A stretch of 64,000 nt of DNA, taken from NCBI GenBank assembly GCA_005408345.1, contig SEMN01000007.1, forward strand, positions 808,501-872,500, in the 5' to 3' direction. The position numbers and the translations under genes were made by a program. Under the pieces are notes generated by a model. The model made no database searches. It saw only the letters and a list, made by a program, of their open reading frames with translations, and was not told the origin of the DNA. Shown piece after piece: positions 26,901-41,500 of this stretch. The stretch's first letter is position 1. Every line of letters starts with the position of its first letter. The DNA comes from Macquaria australasica (taxonomy: Eukaryota > Chordata > Actinopteri > Centrarchiformes > Percichthyidae).

Positions 26901-29900
26901 AACCCTTCAATTAAATTTTGTCAGTGACATGCAATGGTCAAAATTAGTTATTTCAACCAAAATTCTAATAAAATAATATTGCCTACTGTAGCTTTAATCA
27001 GCATACAGACTCAGATGCTGGTCCGGGAGGTAAATTAAGAAAAATGCAAGATGTTTAAATGCTGTGTTGTACAATCAAATGAGTATATTTTGACAGTTTT
27101 GCTGATTTAAAGTCCTTCCATCTGCCTATTAAAGGTGTCAATCAGGTGTGAGGCAAATAATTAACCTCTAAATGCTGAATTATTCTCAGCAAACAAAGGA
27201 AGTAGTGAAAGATGGAAATGCGCTGAGAGTGAGTTGGATGTGTGCATCATGCTTTGTAAATGCACCTTGCAACCTTTAATTTTGCGAGTCACATGCTGAC
27301 AGTGTTTTTTAGCACAAAAAACTGCCCCAACACCTGTGGAATCTGAAAAATTGCTTGATTTTTAGATTGCCTCAGGAAGCCGCCAGATCTGAGCAGCTGT
27401 TCATCTGAATTATCCAATTTAATTTTAAATGTTTTCCTGTCTGATGAGGCATGAATTACACTTCATGCATCAAGTCATCACACAAACTCTTAAGCCTTTT
27501 CTAAAATAGGTTTGGAAAAGCTCTGTTCTTGGTCACAATTATGGCAGGTCGAAGCCACTTTGCCTTGTGAACTTGTTTAATTAGATCTTATGTGATATTT
27601 AAAATAAGTTTTGTGGCATATACATTAAAGCAGCGCAGTGTTTCAGTGTGTTGAACAGCTGTCTCATCATAGCAGTCATCTTGGGGTAAAACCAGACCTG
27701 ACCAGCTGGGTCCTGTCTGTCTCCTCATGTCTACGTGGGTTTCCTCTGCGTGCTCTGGTTTCTTCAATCCAAACACATGCAGGTTACATGAAATGAAAAC
27801 TTTAAATTCCCAGCAGGTGTGACTATGTTCTTCCCCGGGTTATAACTCTTTGATAGACTGGCAACCTCTCCATGGTATTCTCTGCCTGTTATAAGCTTAA
27901 GCTTTCCATGACCCTAAACAGGAAAAGGGAGAATAGAAGTTGGAAGGATAGATACATTATTGTAATTATGCTGTCCACAGGAGAGCGAATCCCACCCTGC
28001 TTCGTTACAGTAGCTGACAAGTGGCAGATTTCACCCTAATTATTCACTTCTGTACCATCACTGAATATCTGTGCCATAGGCTGGTATAGCTCTTTAGATG
28101 GAACTTTGAGAGTCCATATGTTGTCGGATCCCACAGGGATGAGGCATGACAAACTACTGGATGTTACCGTATTTCCCACTGTTTAACCCCCTGTAGACAA
28201 CATTTCAGTTCACTGTCGGTACAAAGAAAAGACAGATGCCAGCAGCACTATAGAGAGCCAAAGTCCTGTCCCCCAAGTAAGTGGGTTTTCTCATCGAGAG
28301 TTTCTTTAATCAGTCTCTGTGAACAGCTGAAGCATGGTCCTGGGGTTTTCACTTGACTGGTCTCAGTCTGTCAAAGAGGTGATGTTTAAAGGAATAGTTT
28401 GACTTTTGGGGAAAACACTTATTTCTTGTCCTGCGGAGAGCTGGAAGAGAAGATTGAAACCACTCTAATGTCTGTACGGCAAATATGAAGCTTCCCCCAG
28501 CAGCCGGCTAACTTAGCTTAGCACAAAGACTGGAAACAGATGGAAACAGCTAGCCTGGTTCTGTCCAAAATCCATCTTCCAGCACCTCTTAAGCTCAATA
28601 ATTAACTCGTTGTATGTCACTTGTTTAATCCATACAAAATTCTAAGTTTAAAAACGTCAATTCGCTGTTTGTGTCCAACTATTTCTTGGCCAGTAATCTA
28701 TTTGATATTAACGGGAGAAAAATGGCTCATCTTTCATCAATTTCTGTGATTGATTTCCAGTCTATAGAAGTCATCACTGCTGTTCTGTTGCATTTTTCCA
28801 GTTGCCAGAGATCTTGGTGTTTCATTTCTGGTATTATTGTGTTGGGTGGGAGATGTGAGCGCGTTTCCCAAAAACATTATCCCTGCTCGATCTAATCTGT
28901 GGCGTTTCATTAACTCCCTGTCATTCAGCGTTTGGAGAATATTTCTCCTTCCTCTTTGTCTTTCCGCCATTTTCTGATCTGCTTAAGAAACTCTTAAGCC
29001 TCTTAAAAGTCCTCCTCCCTACTCCTAACAGTTTTCACCTTAGGAGCTCTCTTAAGGTCTAAGATGCTTTGTGAATAACTTTTATCTTTACCGGGATGTA
29101 GTCTTACCTGTAAGGGGAAATTCTTAGAAAACATGACTAAGCATTGAGGCCAACTATTAATATTTGACCTTACCTTGTCCTTATTCCTCCTATACTTTAC
29201 TCTCTCTCTCTGTTTTGTGTTTGAACTAAATGACAGGGAAGAAGTCATCATTTGCTCAAGTTTCATGCACCTCCCGTTCAATAAACCTTTTTTTCCCCAT
29301 CAGGCTAGGCATGGAGCATGATGGCCAGGGAAATCGTTGCGCTGATGAGACCAGTATGGGCAGCATCATGGCACCACTTGTTCAAGCAGCTTTCCACCGC
29401 TATCACTGGTCACGTTGCAGTAAGCAGGAGCTCAATCGATACATCCAGTATGTTTTGTTTCTCTCAGTCCATGCTTTCTCATTTTCTCTTGGCCCCAGAT
29501 TGGTTTAATGCTGCACAGCTGATGTGTGAAGCAGCTCAATATGTTATTGATTTTTTTTAGAACATTCTTCTTTTCTGGTCTGTTCTCCTGTTCTTCTTGT
29601 TTATGACTCTATCATTCTCATCTTTTCCTCAGCTCCTATGACTGCCTGCTGGATGATCCTTTTGAACACAAGTGGCCCAAGCTTCCTGAGCTCCCTGGAA
29701 TAAATTATTCAATGGACGAGCAGTGCCGCTTTGATTTTGGTGTTGGTTACAAAATGTGCACCGCTGTAAGTCCTTCACACCTGTAAATTTGGTTTGAGTT
29801 ATTTATTTATCCCCTTGAATCTGTAGACATCTGGAGGTCCCCTCACATAGACAGACATTTAGACAGACCCGAAAAGCTGTTAACAACACAGCAATACGAT

Positions 29901-32900
29901 AATACAGTACAAATACAGAATATATGAACACAAAATAACAGTACAGTCTCTTTTGAGAGACACTGTGGCACATTATCTTATAGAAAGTCAAACATGTAGT
30001 AGCATGAGTGTGATAGTGATGTACAGTAAGGGTGGAATTAACTCCTGCAGCATTAAAAAGCTCAATGAATGACTTTGTCTACTTGTCTACTTTTCCAAAG
30101 AAAAAGAAAAAAACTGACCTTAAAATTGCTGTTTTCTCATTTAGTTTCGAACGTACGACCCTTGCAAGCAACTGTGGTGCAGTCACCCTGACAACCAGTA
30201 CTTTTGTAAAACCAAAAAAGGTCCTCCGGTGGATGGGACAGAGTGTGCACCAGGAAAGGTGGGAAGTGAATCAGCTTTGAATTCATTTTTCTTTGTGCAA
30301 TAATTGCAAAGTGGAGCTCTATAAAGATAGAGAGAAAATAAAAAAAATCCTGAAATGGTTTCAAATGTCACTGTCATTAGTCTGGATGTTATGACCTTTC
30401 TTTCTTCTAGCGCTGTCTTGTCTCCTGTCTTTGTCATATTTTTAGTGGTGCTTCAAGGGCCATTGCATCTGGAGATCCAGCCAGCAGCCTCAGGGCCACG
30501 ATGGGAGTTGGGGCTCCTGGTCAAAGTTTGGCTCTTGCTCCAGAACATGTGGAGGTGGAGTTCGCTCCCGCAACAGACAGTGCAACAACCCTCCGTGAGT
30601 GCTGTGGCCGCTAGGAAACTTTCAGTGGCCAGATAGTTTATATGATCTGTGTGTTCATCCAACAGATGATGACATACTGTAAGAGCGTGAATGCAGAGCT
30701 GGATAGCAGCGACAGTCTTTGATCCAGTACTGGCTTTGATTAAGTTTGCTTCAGCAAAAGCTTGACTTGAAAGTGTTCTATACTATATAGTTACTATATG
30801 TATCTCTGCCATTTTGTTACTATTTATATACTTTTAAGTTTTACATGATGACATTTTTCTTACTTTAGCATATTTTTCAGTTTTATAGTTAACTCCGACA
30901 GCATATAATGAAGCATTTATCTTGTTTAGACCCTAGAGAATTCTGATCTATGGTGGACTGTGAAAAAGAAAATTGTAATACCACACAGGAAGCGGTGCAT
31001 TTCTATTAATGAGGATAAATGACAAAAACAAAGTTGTTATAATTCAGTATGGGTTTCAGGCAGCAGGCTTGTTTAATAGGCCTTCGTCACAGCAGACACT
31101 TGCCTTACTTGCCTTAAGGTACGGTCACATTAAGCATGTGTTTCCTGTTTTGGTGTAAACTTTGACCGTGCGGATGCACTGTGTTTGGAAATGGAGAAGT
31201 CATTATTCTAGGGGATGTGTCAGCAACATTACACTACCACACTGCAAACTGCAGCATCGCTCGCATGCACTGTTTACAGTTTGTGATCGCTTTGTTCAAT
31301 ATTTATTTATGACCCATATCGAATCCATGACATCACATCCTTGGAGCAAGTCAATTAGCAGACTAAAAACTGAGGATAGTAGCTGTGTCCCAAATCCATA
31401 CTAGATACTAATTCCTCGTATGGCATATTTATGAATATAGTATACTGTTTTATCAGTTAGTATACAAAAAATCAACATACTTTACCATTTTATACTCGCA
31501 CGAAATTATACAATGTATGTAATGTTGGATGTCAATCAAATGACAAAAGTTAACTTCACACTTAGACATCAAAATGTTTATATATTTTTGGAGCTGTTTC
31601 ACCACCACCCATAGTTTATTTTAATTTTTCCAGCTGTGAGTAGCGCCTCCATGTCCTTTATACATTGCATTTTGGGAGAATAGTGTGCACCAACGTCACA
31701 CTCAAAAATTGACAGTATTTAGTATGCATACTGTCTGTCACTTTTCCATTGTGAACACAATGCATAGTAAAAACCTGCTTAGAATCAGTATGTATTGTGA
31801 TTGGGGACAAGGCGCGTGGGCTGTTGGTGTACACTATTCTCCCACAATGCAAATGGATGACTTGTTCACAGCTGATGGAAAATAAAACCCTCAAACAGCT
31901 TAGAAAAAAAAAAATAAGTATGAAAGTTTTGGGAAAATGTTTTGCTTTCCTTTTTGTGAAGTCTAATTGGCAGAGGTATTCCAAAGCTGCAGCATGATTG
32001 ACATCAGACAGCACATGTATTGTATCGTTTCCTGTTAGTATAAAATGGATAAGTATGCTGACGTCTTGTGCTAACGAACAGTATACTATAAAGATTATTA
32101 GTATGCAGTACAGTCAGTCTGTAGTTTGGAATTGATATGCAGCTACTGACAAAGTTAAATATACTCAAAAAAGTTTGTATATTTACTTAAAACTTGATTT
32201 TTGAGTGTGCTGTTGATGGACACTGTTGTCCCACAATACAATGCAACAGGGAATAGAAGAGCTAGTCGCAGCTGCAAAAAATTAAAAGAAATTGTGAATG
32301 GTGGTGAGAAAACTTTAGTTTAGTTTAATTTGCAGCAATCATCATCATTTTCTGTTAGTACAAATCGGTAAAGTAGGTTTCTTGTATACTATCTGCAAGT
32401 ATACAACAGTATACTATGAGAATTTCATATACATATATAGGACAGACTACATACAATTAGTATGTAGAATGGATTAGAAGTGCAGTATAAATAATAAAAA
32501 ATAATAATGGCTGACTTCCATTTAGCTGCTTCAGTTTTAGGGTCCTGGTATTGTGCATGCCGGCTCACTGTAGCACTGTCACTGCTCACTGGGACACTTT
32601 AATAGAACAGAGTCACTGTTAATATTATTAGTAACACCTGTGCTTTTACTGCTGTGACATGTCAAAATGTCTGCCGTGAAAAAGGCCTAATATGCCGAGT
32701 TAAGTAACTATTTAAGAAACTCCACATCTGCAAAATCAACTGTTCAAACCTTCACAATAAAAGCCTCCTTACTGAGAGCTCCTAAGTGAAATATATTCTA
32801 CAAGGATAGATGATCTGACTGGGATTAGGAGAGTAACATATTTTGGCACATTTGGAGTGTTAAATGTGTTAACATTTCAGTGTTAAATTGCTGAAATGCC

Positions 32901-35498
32901 AGTGTTTTTATGATTTTCTATTTTTTTGTTTGTTTGTTTGTTTTATTTTGATTTCAGCATCTTATCATTCCAGTTCAATTTAAGTGCAGTTTCACTTCTT
33001 AACAGGTCAGTTTTTCTTACGCAAATTCCAGCTGCCTATAAAATAGAAAGAAACCAAATACATTAAATAATACAGCCCCCCACCTCCCCCTGAAAAAAGG
33101 GAGGTGTCTCATGAGAATATGGAAGGAGAAGTGACAAATATTATAAAATGTTTGGCATATAAGTAGTGTAAGAGAGTAACCTTATTGTATTGAAAGGGTC
33201 ATTATGGGACTCCACCTCTTAATAAATTGGGAGCTTTAGCCCACATATTATTTGTTCCATCTCATTAAGTTCTCATACTTTCTGAATCCTTATTTTCTAT
33301 GAGGGATTGTAATACACTAAATGGCGGCCACAAGTAGAATTGGTTAAAAAAAGAGATCATTTTGTTTTTCTCATTGATCAGGCCTGCCTACGGTGGTCGA
33401 GATTGCCCTGGCTCCACTTTTGACTACCAGATGTGCAACACAGAGGAGTGTGCTGGCCCTTACGAGGACTTCCGTGCTCAGCAGTGCATCCAGAGGAGCA
33501 ACAAATACCATAAAAACATTAAGCACACCTGGCTACCGTATGAGCACCCAGATGGTAAGTCTGGAAAGAGCGAAGCAAAGTTGGCCTCACTCTTTCAGAG
33601 GTTAGCTGGAAAGTTTCCTGCAAAACAACAAGTGGGCAAGATGATATTTGCAGGAGGCTGATGTCTTTATCAGATTCTGAAGATACTTGGATGAACCAAC
33701 GTGTGTGTGGGTGTGTGTTTTTGTGTTTTCAGAGGCCCGTAAGTGTGAGCTGAGCTGTAAGTCAAAGGAAACAGGAGAGGTGGTGTTCATGAACCAGGTG
33801 ATGCATGATGGGACTCGCTGCAGCTACTCAGAACCCTTCAGCGTGTGCGCTCGAGGAGAGTGTCTGGTATGTTTCTACTAAAACTCACTCACAAACCTTG
33901 GCATGTTTTAAGAAATATAAAAATACTCTGCTTTGAATAATTTGGCCAGGTGAGGTTGCAAGGTTCAGGGCTGATTTAAAACAGTAGATGGCGTGCTGAG
34001 CCATTTTCAACCCATGAAATGCCGATTTTTATAAATTTGGGAAGACAATATTAATATTAATATTAAGTCAATATTAACACCAGCACTGATGTGTTTCATC
34101 ACTGTACAGTCATATCATTTAGTTTACAGCTCAAAAAACACGTAATAACGTCGGTGCCGTCTCGTCATTGTCTTGTCTTAGTCATTGTGAAAAAGGTTGC
34201 TGATGAACATATTTAGTCATAGTTTTCGTTAACGAAAATTAAATTAACACTAGTAACAAGAAGCAAAACACATCTGAGTGGAGGGGGACTTTAAACGCGT
34301 ATCTCTGCGATTTTCTTTCATTTTCTGTCAGGTTTGTAATACATTTTGTAAATGCCAATGACGAAAGAAATGTTAAAATTTAATTTAAACTTTTACTACA
34401 CAACATTTCATTAATAACATTTACAAATAAAATGCTTTTTTTAATAAATATCATTTTTATATAAATACATTTTATAATTTTTTGAGATGATATGAAAACA
34501 CTACAAAATAAACCCATGGTGTTGCCTTTTTGTGCAGTGGAGCACCAGGAGGAATATTGCCCTTGGAAAGAGTTACACAGACATTTGATGACTAAACTAA
34601 AGAATTAATAATTAATTAATTAAATACTGCACACCTCTGCACTCTCAAACACAGGCATTATTTTGTCTTAATATTCACCTTGAGACTTTTATTGTTGTAG
34701 AGCTCAGTGTTTTGGCAACATTCCTGTTATGTCTGGGTGCGTTTCTAATATGTATTATCTTAAACCAGACTCCAAACCAGATGCAGCGTTTTCCCATGGC
34801 ATCATTTTCCCAGTGGCGTAATCTCAGCCTGTATAAGAGTCAGGCGCAGCGTCGCCCTGATTTGATTGACTGTCTTTGCTCTTCCCCCTCACAGCATGTA
34901 GGCTGCGACAAGGAGGTCGGCTCTTACAAACAGGAGGACAAATGTGGAGTGTGTGAGGGGGACAACTCCCACTGTCGCACCGTGAAGCTGACGCTCACCA
35001 AGACGCCCAAAAAGAACGGTAACTATGTGGAAAGGCCAGTGCTGAAATCAGCAACTCTGTTTCGGATGACTTATTATTTGAGATGCTGTCATCATCCAAA
35101 TCACTAATCCAGAGGCCTTAAACACATCTTCTATGTGTGACCACAGCCCGTGTCCCACACTATCATCAAACCAAGGGCCGAACTTTCTGTCTCTATTCAG
35201 AAATAATTGGCTGCTATTACAGCCCAGAATACGTGTCCGCTGTTTAAGGCTCCCAGCTGTACCGTCTGTGTCTCTTTGTCTTGTTAGGAATGCTGAAAAT
35301 GTTTGACATCCCAATCGGAGCCCGCCACATTGTTATCGAAGAGAACGAGACCTCCCCTCATATAATTGGTGAGTGTGTCAAACATACTTCTCCAACGGTG
35401 AGAAAAAGCATGAAACTATTGGTGCTAAGTTACAAAATTGGTTTGTGAATATAATTCAATAACACAAGACCAGTTTTTTCCAAATGTTACAGGTTTCT

Positions 35499-35537
<39 letters not shown>

Positions 35538-38500
35538 GTGTGTGTATTGCCACGTCACATGACTGTAGTTGCTGGGTTATTTACCTTGTAAGTTTAGTTG
35601 TATAATTTCATTGACTGGTACAGACCAGTGCACAGTGTCACCAAGTTCAACTTCTTTACTCAGTAATGAAGGACATGACAGGGTCAGTTCACCCAAAACA
35701 CACACAAAGATAAAAAACAACTTTGGCTTCATTTATTCAGCTTTTGAGAAATCTGTCTGTGAGACGTCTGTCACCAATCCAGTGCAATGGAGTGGAAAGT
35801 AATTTAATTTGTGGCGCTCACAGGATTCAAAAGCAATATTTGAACAAAATTTCTGAACCTCATGCAAGAAGCACTCATACAAACAGATTTGTTGTTCAGT
35901 GGTATGAGTGATTTAAAAGGACAATTTTATCATACTTAGAATTAGAAAATGTGGTGCCATAATCTGAATGAATTTGGAGTTGGACTAAAAATAAGTAACT
36001 ACACTAAAACCTAATTCAAAATGTATATTCATCATTCATTATGTGACTGTTTAGGGGCCCTAATAAAACTACTGACACTGCTAAATTTGTTATGTTTTCT
36101 GCTGATTTCTGACAGAAAAATTTCAAGCTCTGTGGTGTGAAATTCTTTTTACTCCTGGGTAACATTTTTGTGAATGAAACGAAGATGCACCGAGTCATGA
36201 ACAGGTGGCATTCATCAACAAGGAATTTACGTTTGCATACACAGAAAAAGAGTGAGAGAAGTAAAGGATACAAAAATGTGCTTGCATGAGGCCCAATGTC
36301 TTGCTGGTTACTTGGGATATCCATAGATATTGTACTGTTTAGGGTTTTCATTGCAACTACTTTCTAGTGAAGTAGCGAACCTATAGAAGCTGGATGCATA
36401 TGGCTTCATTCCTTCGTTCAAAAAAAAAAAAAAAGCCTCATCCCTTAAATAAAGAATAACTTTTAGGTGGGCTGTGAGATCTGAACTTCTGCAACAATTG
36501 CATGTCTTCTTATGGATGAAATCTTTTCAGTTGTGCAGAAGTAAATAAACGTTTTACACATATACTACAAATTACCTACAAACATGTATGGATAAATAAA
36601 ACAATGTAATGTAATTATAAAAATACAAAGCTGGTGAACATGTAAGTTAGTAGATGCAATTCTGCAGAGCATGTTGTTTCAACAATAGCCATCACATAAA
36701 TATTAAGGTAAAATTTCAAAATAAATGTCAGCAGACACTGCTGTAGTCTGAATAAGAAAACTCACATCATCCTTGAGTTCTGCACTGACAACCACAGGGT
36801 GAATACATTAAAGGAAAACTGCACTAGATGGTTTTTTATTTACATTGACTGTGTCAGAGTTGAAACGCATTGTGACTGCTGCGAATCCAAGCTACAAACT
36901 TTTCACAGCCAAGCTTAAAGAGCATATTTGACAGTCAAAAGTTCTTTTAACAGATCAAACCGAATGCCAGGATACAAGGCTATGCATAAATAACATACAG
37001 TAGGTGTAGCCAGAAGGGATGTGGTGTCTGATGTTACACAGACTTTTCTGTTTTATACAGAAATGTCATCCCCCTTCTATCCAGATCAGTGTAAGGAAAC
37101 GTTTCTGAGAAAAGTTCTGCAAAAGTCAGTCACTGCCTGTGTTTTTTCGTCTGAATTTGACATTTTTCATGCTGTAGTTCTTGTCCCTGAAGCTGAAGGA
37201 GATTAGCATGGTGTGCTGTGTCTTATATTCCATCAATGCAGCACGGAGGCTCAGTGGTTAGTGCTGTCGCCTCACAGCAAGAAGGTCCTGGGTTTGTACC
37301 CTGGCTGGGCCTTTCTGTGTGGAGTTTGCATGTCTGGGTGCTCCAGCTTCCCACACCATGTTAGGTTAATTCTCCTGTCAGTACCCTTGACCAAGGCACT
37401 GGCTTAGAACTGAAGTTGGTCCCCAGGTGCTGCACAGTGGCTGCCCACTGCTCCTAACACTTAGAATGGGTTAAAATGCAGAATGAATATCCCTATGAAG
37501 GACAACTTAATGGGAGAACCTTTTTCTAATGGGAGCACTATCAAGACAAAAATAGTGCAATGCAATTAATTAATGATGATGAGTCCCATGTTCTGGCGCC
37601 GCTGTGAGTGGCAGCCTGTTGCAGCAGCTCCCGTTCGCGGTTTGAGTTTGTTTTTTTTGAGTTTACTAGTTTGCTAGTGAAGTATAGTCGTTCTTTTTTG
37701 CTATATATCTGTATGTATTTGCTATGTATTTTTAGTACTTGTTATTTTGCTATTTTTTGGCATCTTTGGAGTTTTTTGGACGTTTTGTTTGTCGTTTGTG
37801 GAGACGGGACTGCTGATGCCCTTAGAGACGGCGTCCATAGTTACCGCCGGCAGCCATGGTGACTCCATTGTTTACACCAGGGATCAGCTGTTAGCTCTCC
37901 GCCACACAGCGGTGCTACCACCCGGGGAGAGACCTGATGTGCCCCGCGAGCTGAGGAGGAGGAGACGGGGAAGCCGAGCGGGGGCTCAGCGCCGCGCCAG
38001 GAGAAGACGTTATACACCCGTCCTCCCATCGATCATCATGGGGAATGTAAGATCTATCACCAACAAGATGGACGAGCTGGCGGCGCTGACCCGGCATCAG
38101 AGGGAATACCGGGAGTGTAGCATCATGCTATTCACGGAGACTTGGCTAACTGCGCTAACTCCGGATACGGACGTTTCAGTTAATGGCTTCCAACTACTTC
38201 GGGCGGACAGGACGATGGAGAGCGGTAAGAGGAAGGGAGGAGGGCTGGCAATGTTTGTTAATGACAGATGGTGTAACCCTGGGCACATCACTGTTAAAGA
38301 GCAAACCTGCGACAAGAACATTGAACTGCTAGCTGTTAGCATGAGGCCAAACTATCTACCGAGGGAATTCTCGCATGCCATCGTGATGGTAGCTTACATC
38401 CCCCCCTCTGCTAACGCTGAGGCAGCCTGTGATGTCCTGCTCTCAGCAGTAAGCAGGCTGCAGACACAGCACCCAGATGCCCTCCTCGTCATTTCTGGTG

Positions 38501-41500
38501 ATTTTAATCATGCCCCTCCGTCCTCCTGTCTACCCACATTCACTCAGTATGTTACTTGCCATACCAGAGACAACAGAATACTGGACTTATGTTATGCCAA
38601 CACCAAGGATGCATACATCTCATTGAGTCTCCCCCCCCTGGGCAGATCTGATCACAACCTTGTGCATCTCAGGCCTGTCTACAGACCTCTTGTGCGCAGG
38701 CTGCCTGCTGTCCCACGCACAGTGAAGAAGTGGTCTAACGGAGCAGAGGATGCTTTAAAGGACTGTTTTGACACTACTGTATGGGACATTTTTAGTGACG
38801 CTCATGGGGAGGATATTGACAACCTCACAGACTGTCTGACAGATTACATAAACTTCTGTGTGGAAAACACCATCCCCACTAGGACTGTACGTTGTTTCGC
38901 CAACAATAAACCCTGGATTACTCCTGATATTAAGGCTCTCCTCAAGGAAAAAAAGAGAGTTTTTGTATCGGGTAACAAGGAGGAGTTGAAGAGTGTCCAG
39001 CGAGAGCTAAGGAGGAGGATCAGGGAGGGGAAAAACAGCTACAGGAGAAAGTTGGAGAGTCAACTGCAGAAAAATAACACCAGAGGAGTTTGGAAGGGCC
39101 TTAAAACCATCTCGGGCCATATGGACTCCAAGCCCCGGCCTGCGGGGGATCAGAAGTGGGCAGATGACCTGAACGTATTCTTCAACAGATTCGATCAGGC
39201 ATCTACCCCTCCCCCTGCCCCGTCTCCTCTGCAACCATCATTACCATCTACCCTCCCTGCCTACAGCCCTCCCCCTCCCTCATCTCACCACTCATCACTC
39301 CCCACAGCCCTCAGCTTACAGCCACTTAATACACCCACACCACAGCCTGGGCTGGGCCCATCTCCCCATTTCACACCCGCAAACACCCCCCATTCAGCCC
39401 TCATGCCCCCTACAAGCTCAACCGGGCTGTTCCTCACAACATCCCAGGTGAGAAACGAACTGAGGAAGATAAGGGTGGGGAAGGCGGCGGGCCCAGACGG
39501 CATCAGCTCCAGACTTCTGAAGTCCTGTGCGGACCAGCTGTGTGGGATTGTTGAGCACCTGTTCAACCTGAGTCTGAAGCTGGGGAGGGTGCCAAAACTG
39601 TGGAAAACATCGTGTCTGGTTCCTGTGCCGAAGACCCCACACCCCAAGGACCTCAATGGCTATAGGCCAGTGGCATTGACCTCTCACCTGATGAAGACCC
39701 TGGAGAGACTGGTCCTTGTCCACTTGCGTCCGCTGGTGAGCCCATGTATGGACCCTCTGCAGTTTGCCTACCAACCCCGCATTGGGGTGGATGACGCTGT
39801 CATTTACCTACTTCACACATCCCTCTCTCACCTAGAAAAGGCTGGAAACACTGTGAGGATCATGTTTTTTGATTTCTCCAGTGCTTTTAACACCATCCAG
39901 CCCAGGATTCTGGGGGACAAGTTGGAGCACGCTGGGGTGGACCATCACCTGGCAGCATGGATCCTGGACTACCTCACAAACCGACCACAGTATGTGAGGT
40001 TACAGGACTGTGTGTCTGACACACTTCTCTGCAGCACAGGGGCTCCACAGGGAACCGTTCTGGCGCCTTTCCTGTTCACCTTCTACACAGCGGACTTCAC
40101 CCATAACACTTCGAACTGTCACCTGCAGAAGTTCTCTGACGACTCTGCCATCGTCGGCCTCATCACCAACGGGGATGATGGGGAGTACAGAGAACTGACC
40201 CAGGGCTTTGTGGGTTGGTGTCAGCAGAACCGCCTCCAGATCAACGCGAGTAAAACCAAAGAGCTGGTGGTGGACTTCGGCAGGCGCAAACTCCCTCCAC
40301 CTACACCAGTGAACATCCAGGGAACGGACATTGAGATTGTGAGATCGTACAAGTATCTGGGTGTTCACTTGAACAGCAAACTGGACTGGTCAGACAATAC
40401 GGACGCTCTGTTTAAAAAGGGCCAGAGCCGTCTCTTTTTGCTCAGGAGACTAAGATCTTTTGGAGTGCAGGGTGCGCTCCTGAGGACTTTCTATGACTCT
40501 GTGGTGGCATCAGCTGTCTTGTATGGGGTGACCTGTTGGGCCAGTGGCATCTCTTCCAGGGATAGGAAGAGACTGGACAGACTGATTAAGAAGGCCAGCT
40601 CTGTCCTTGGATGCCCTCTGGACTCAGTGGAGGTGGTGGGAGGCAGGAGAATGGTGGCCAAGCTATCATCACTACTGGAGAACACTTCCCACCCCCTACA
40701 TGTCACTCTTTCAGCACTGGGCAGCTCCTTCAGCGACCGGCTGCTCCACCCGCGGTGTCTGAAGGAGAGGTACCGTAGGTCCTTTCTGCCTGCTGCTGTC
40801 AGACTCTATAATCAGTACAACTCCCGGTAATCTACACTTGACTGTCAGTGTGCAGACTGTTCACTACTATACTTCATCTACTGCTGTGCATTATCTTCAT
40901 ACATATATTGTATTCATGATGTTATCTACTTCATATGTTGCTGTGAAATATTTTTCATATACATGTATATTATATATGTGCAATATTTTTATCTTATCTA
41001 TTTGTTCATACTTACAACTGCACTCAGTCACTCTATTATTTATTTCTGTCTATACTGTGTATAGGACTATTTTTCTATTTTTCTATTTATTTTTATTGTA
41101 TTTCTATATATGACACTTTTGCTGGCTGCTGCAACGCTAAAAATTTCCCCGCTGTGGGACAATAAAGGCTTATCTTATCTTATCTTATAAGTGCTATTGC
41201 TATTGTGGTGATGTGAAAAGAAGGTTTTCTGATTTGAGCTGCGCTAATGGCTTTCAGTTTGAGCTGAATGTAGCTGAGTAGGTGGTATTTGTATTGACGA
41301 GGGCTTTATCTGTAAATGCAAAGCAAAAGCGTGTGTCAGAAATAATGAGACCGGAGCTCTAAAATGTCTTCAGGTGCGAGAAGGAGTGACAGACTCGTAT
41401 CATTCAGCTTACAGTAGCTCTCTGGTCCTCTTTTCTCCACTCTTTTCCTCTCTGGCTTTTATTAGCTCATGGGAAGAAGAGATGACACACACAACTTGGA

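Larger units (their letters stand above)
24464..29303 (+). other. adamts14 intron with repeats
   Basis: About 4.8 kb. Contains palindromic repeat copies C and D, a SINE-like fragment at 27716-27955, and repeat-like sequence about 28830-29100 with several CTTAAG words. The rest, 25370-27700, shows no gene that I can support. Confidence 0.6.

Noticed and set aside
37226..37300. A functional tRNA gene
   Set aside because: Box A/B-like words are there, but the cloverleaf arms do not pair well and the tail is that of a SINE.
39007..40706. Antisense frames of 71-123 codons across the LINE
   Set aside because: They are shadows of the GC-richer LINE ORF; none has a recognisable motif.
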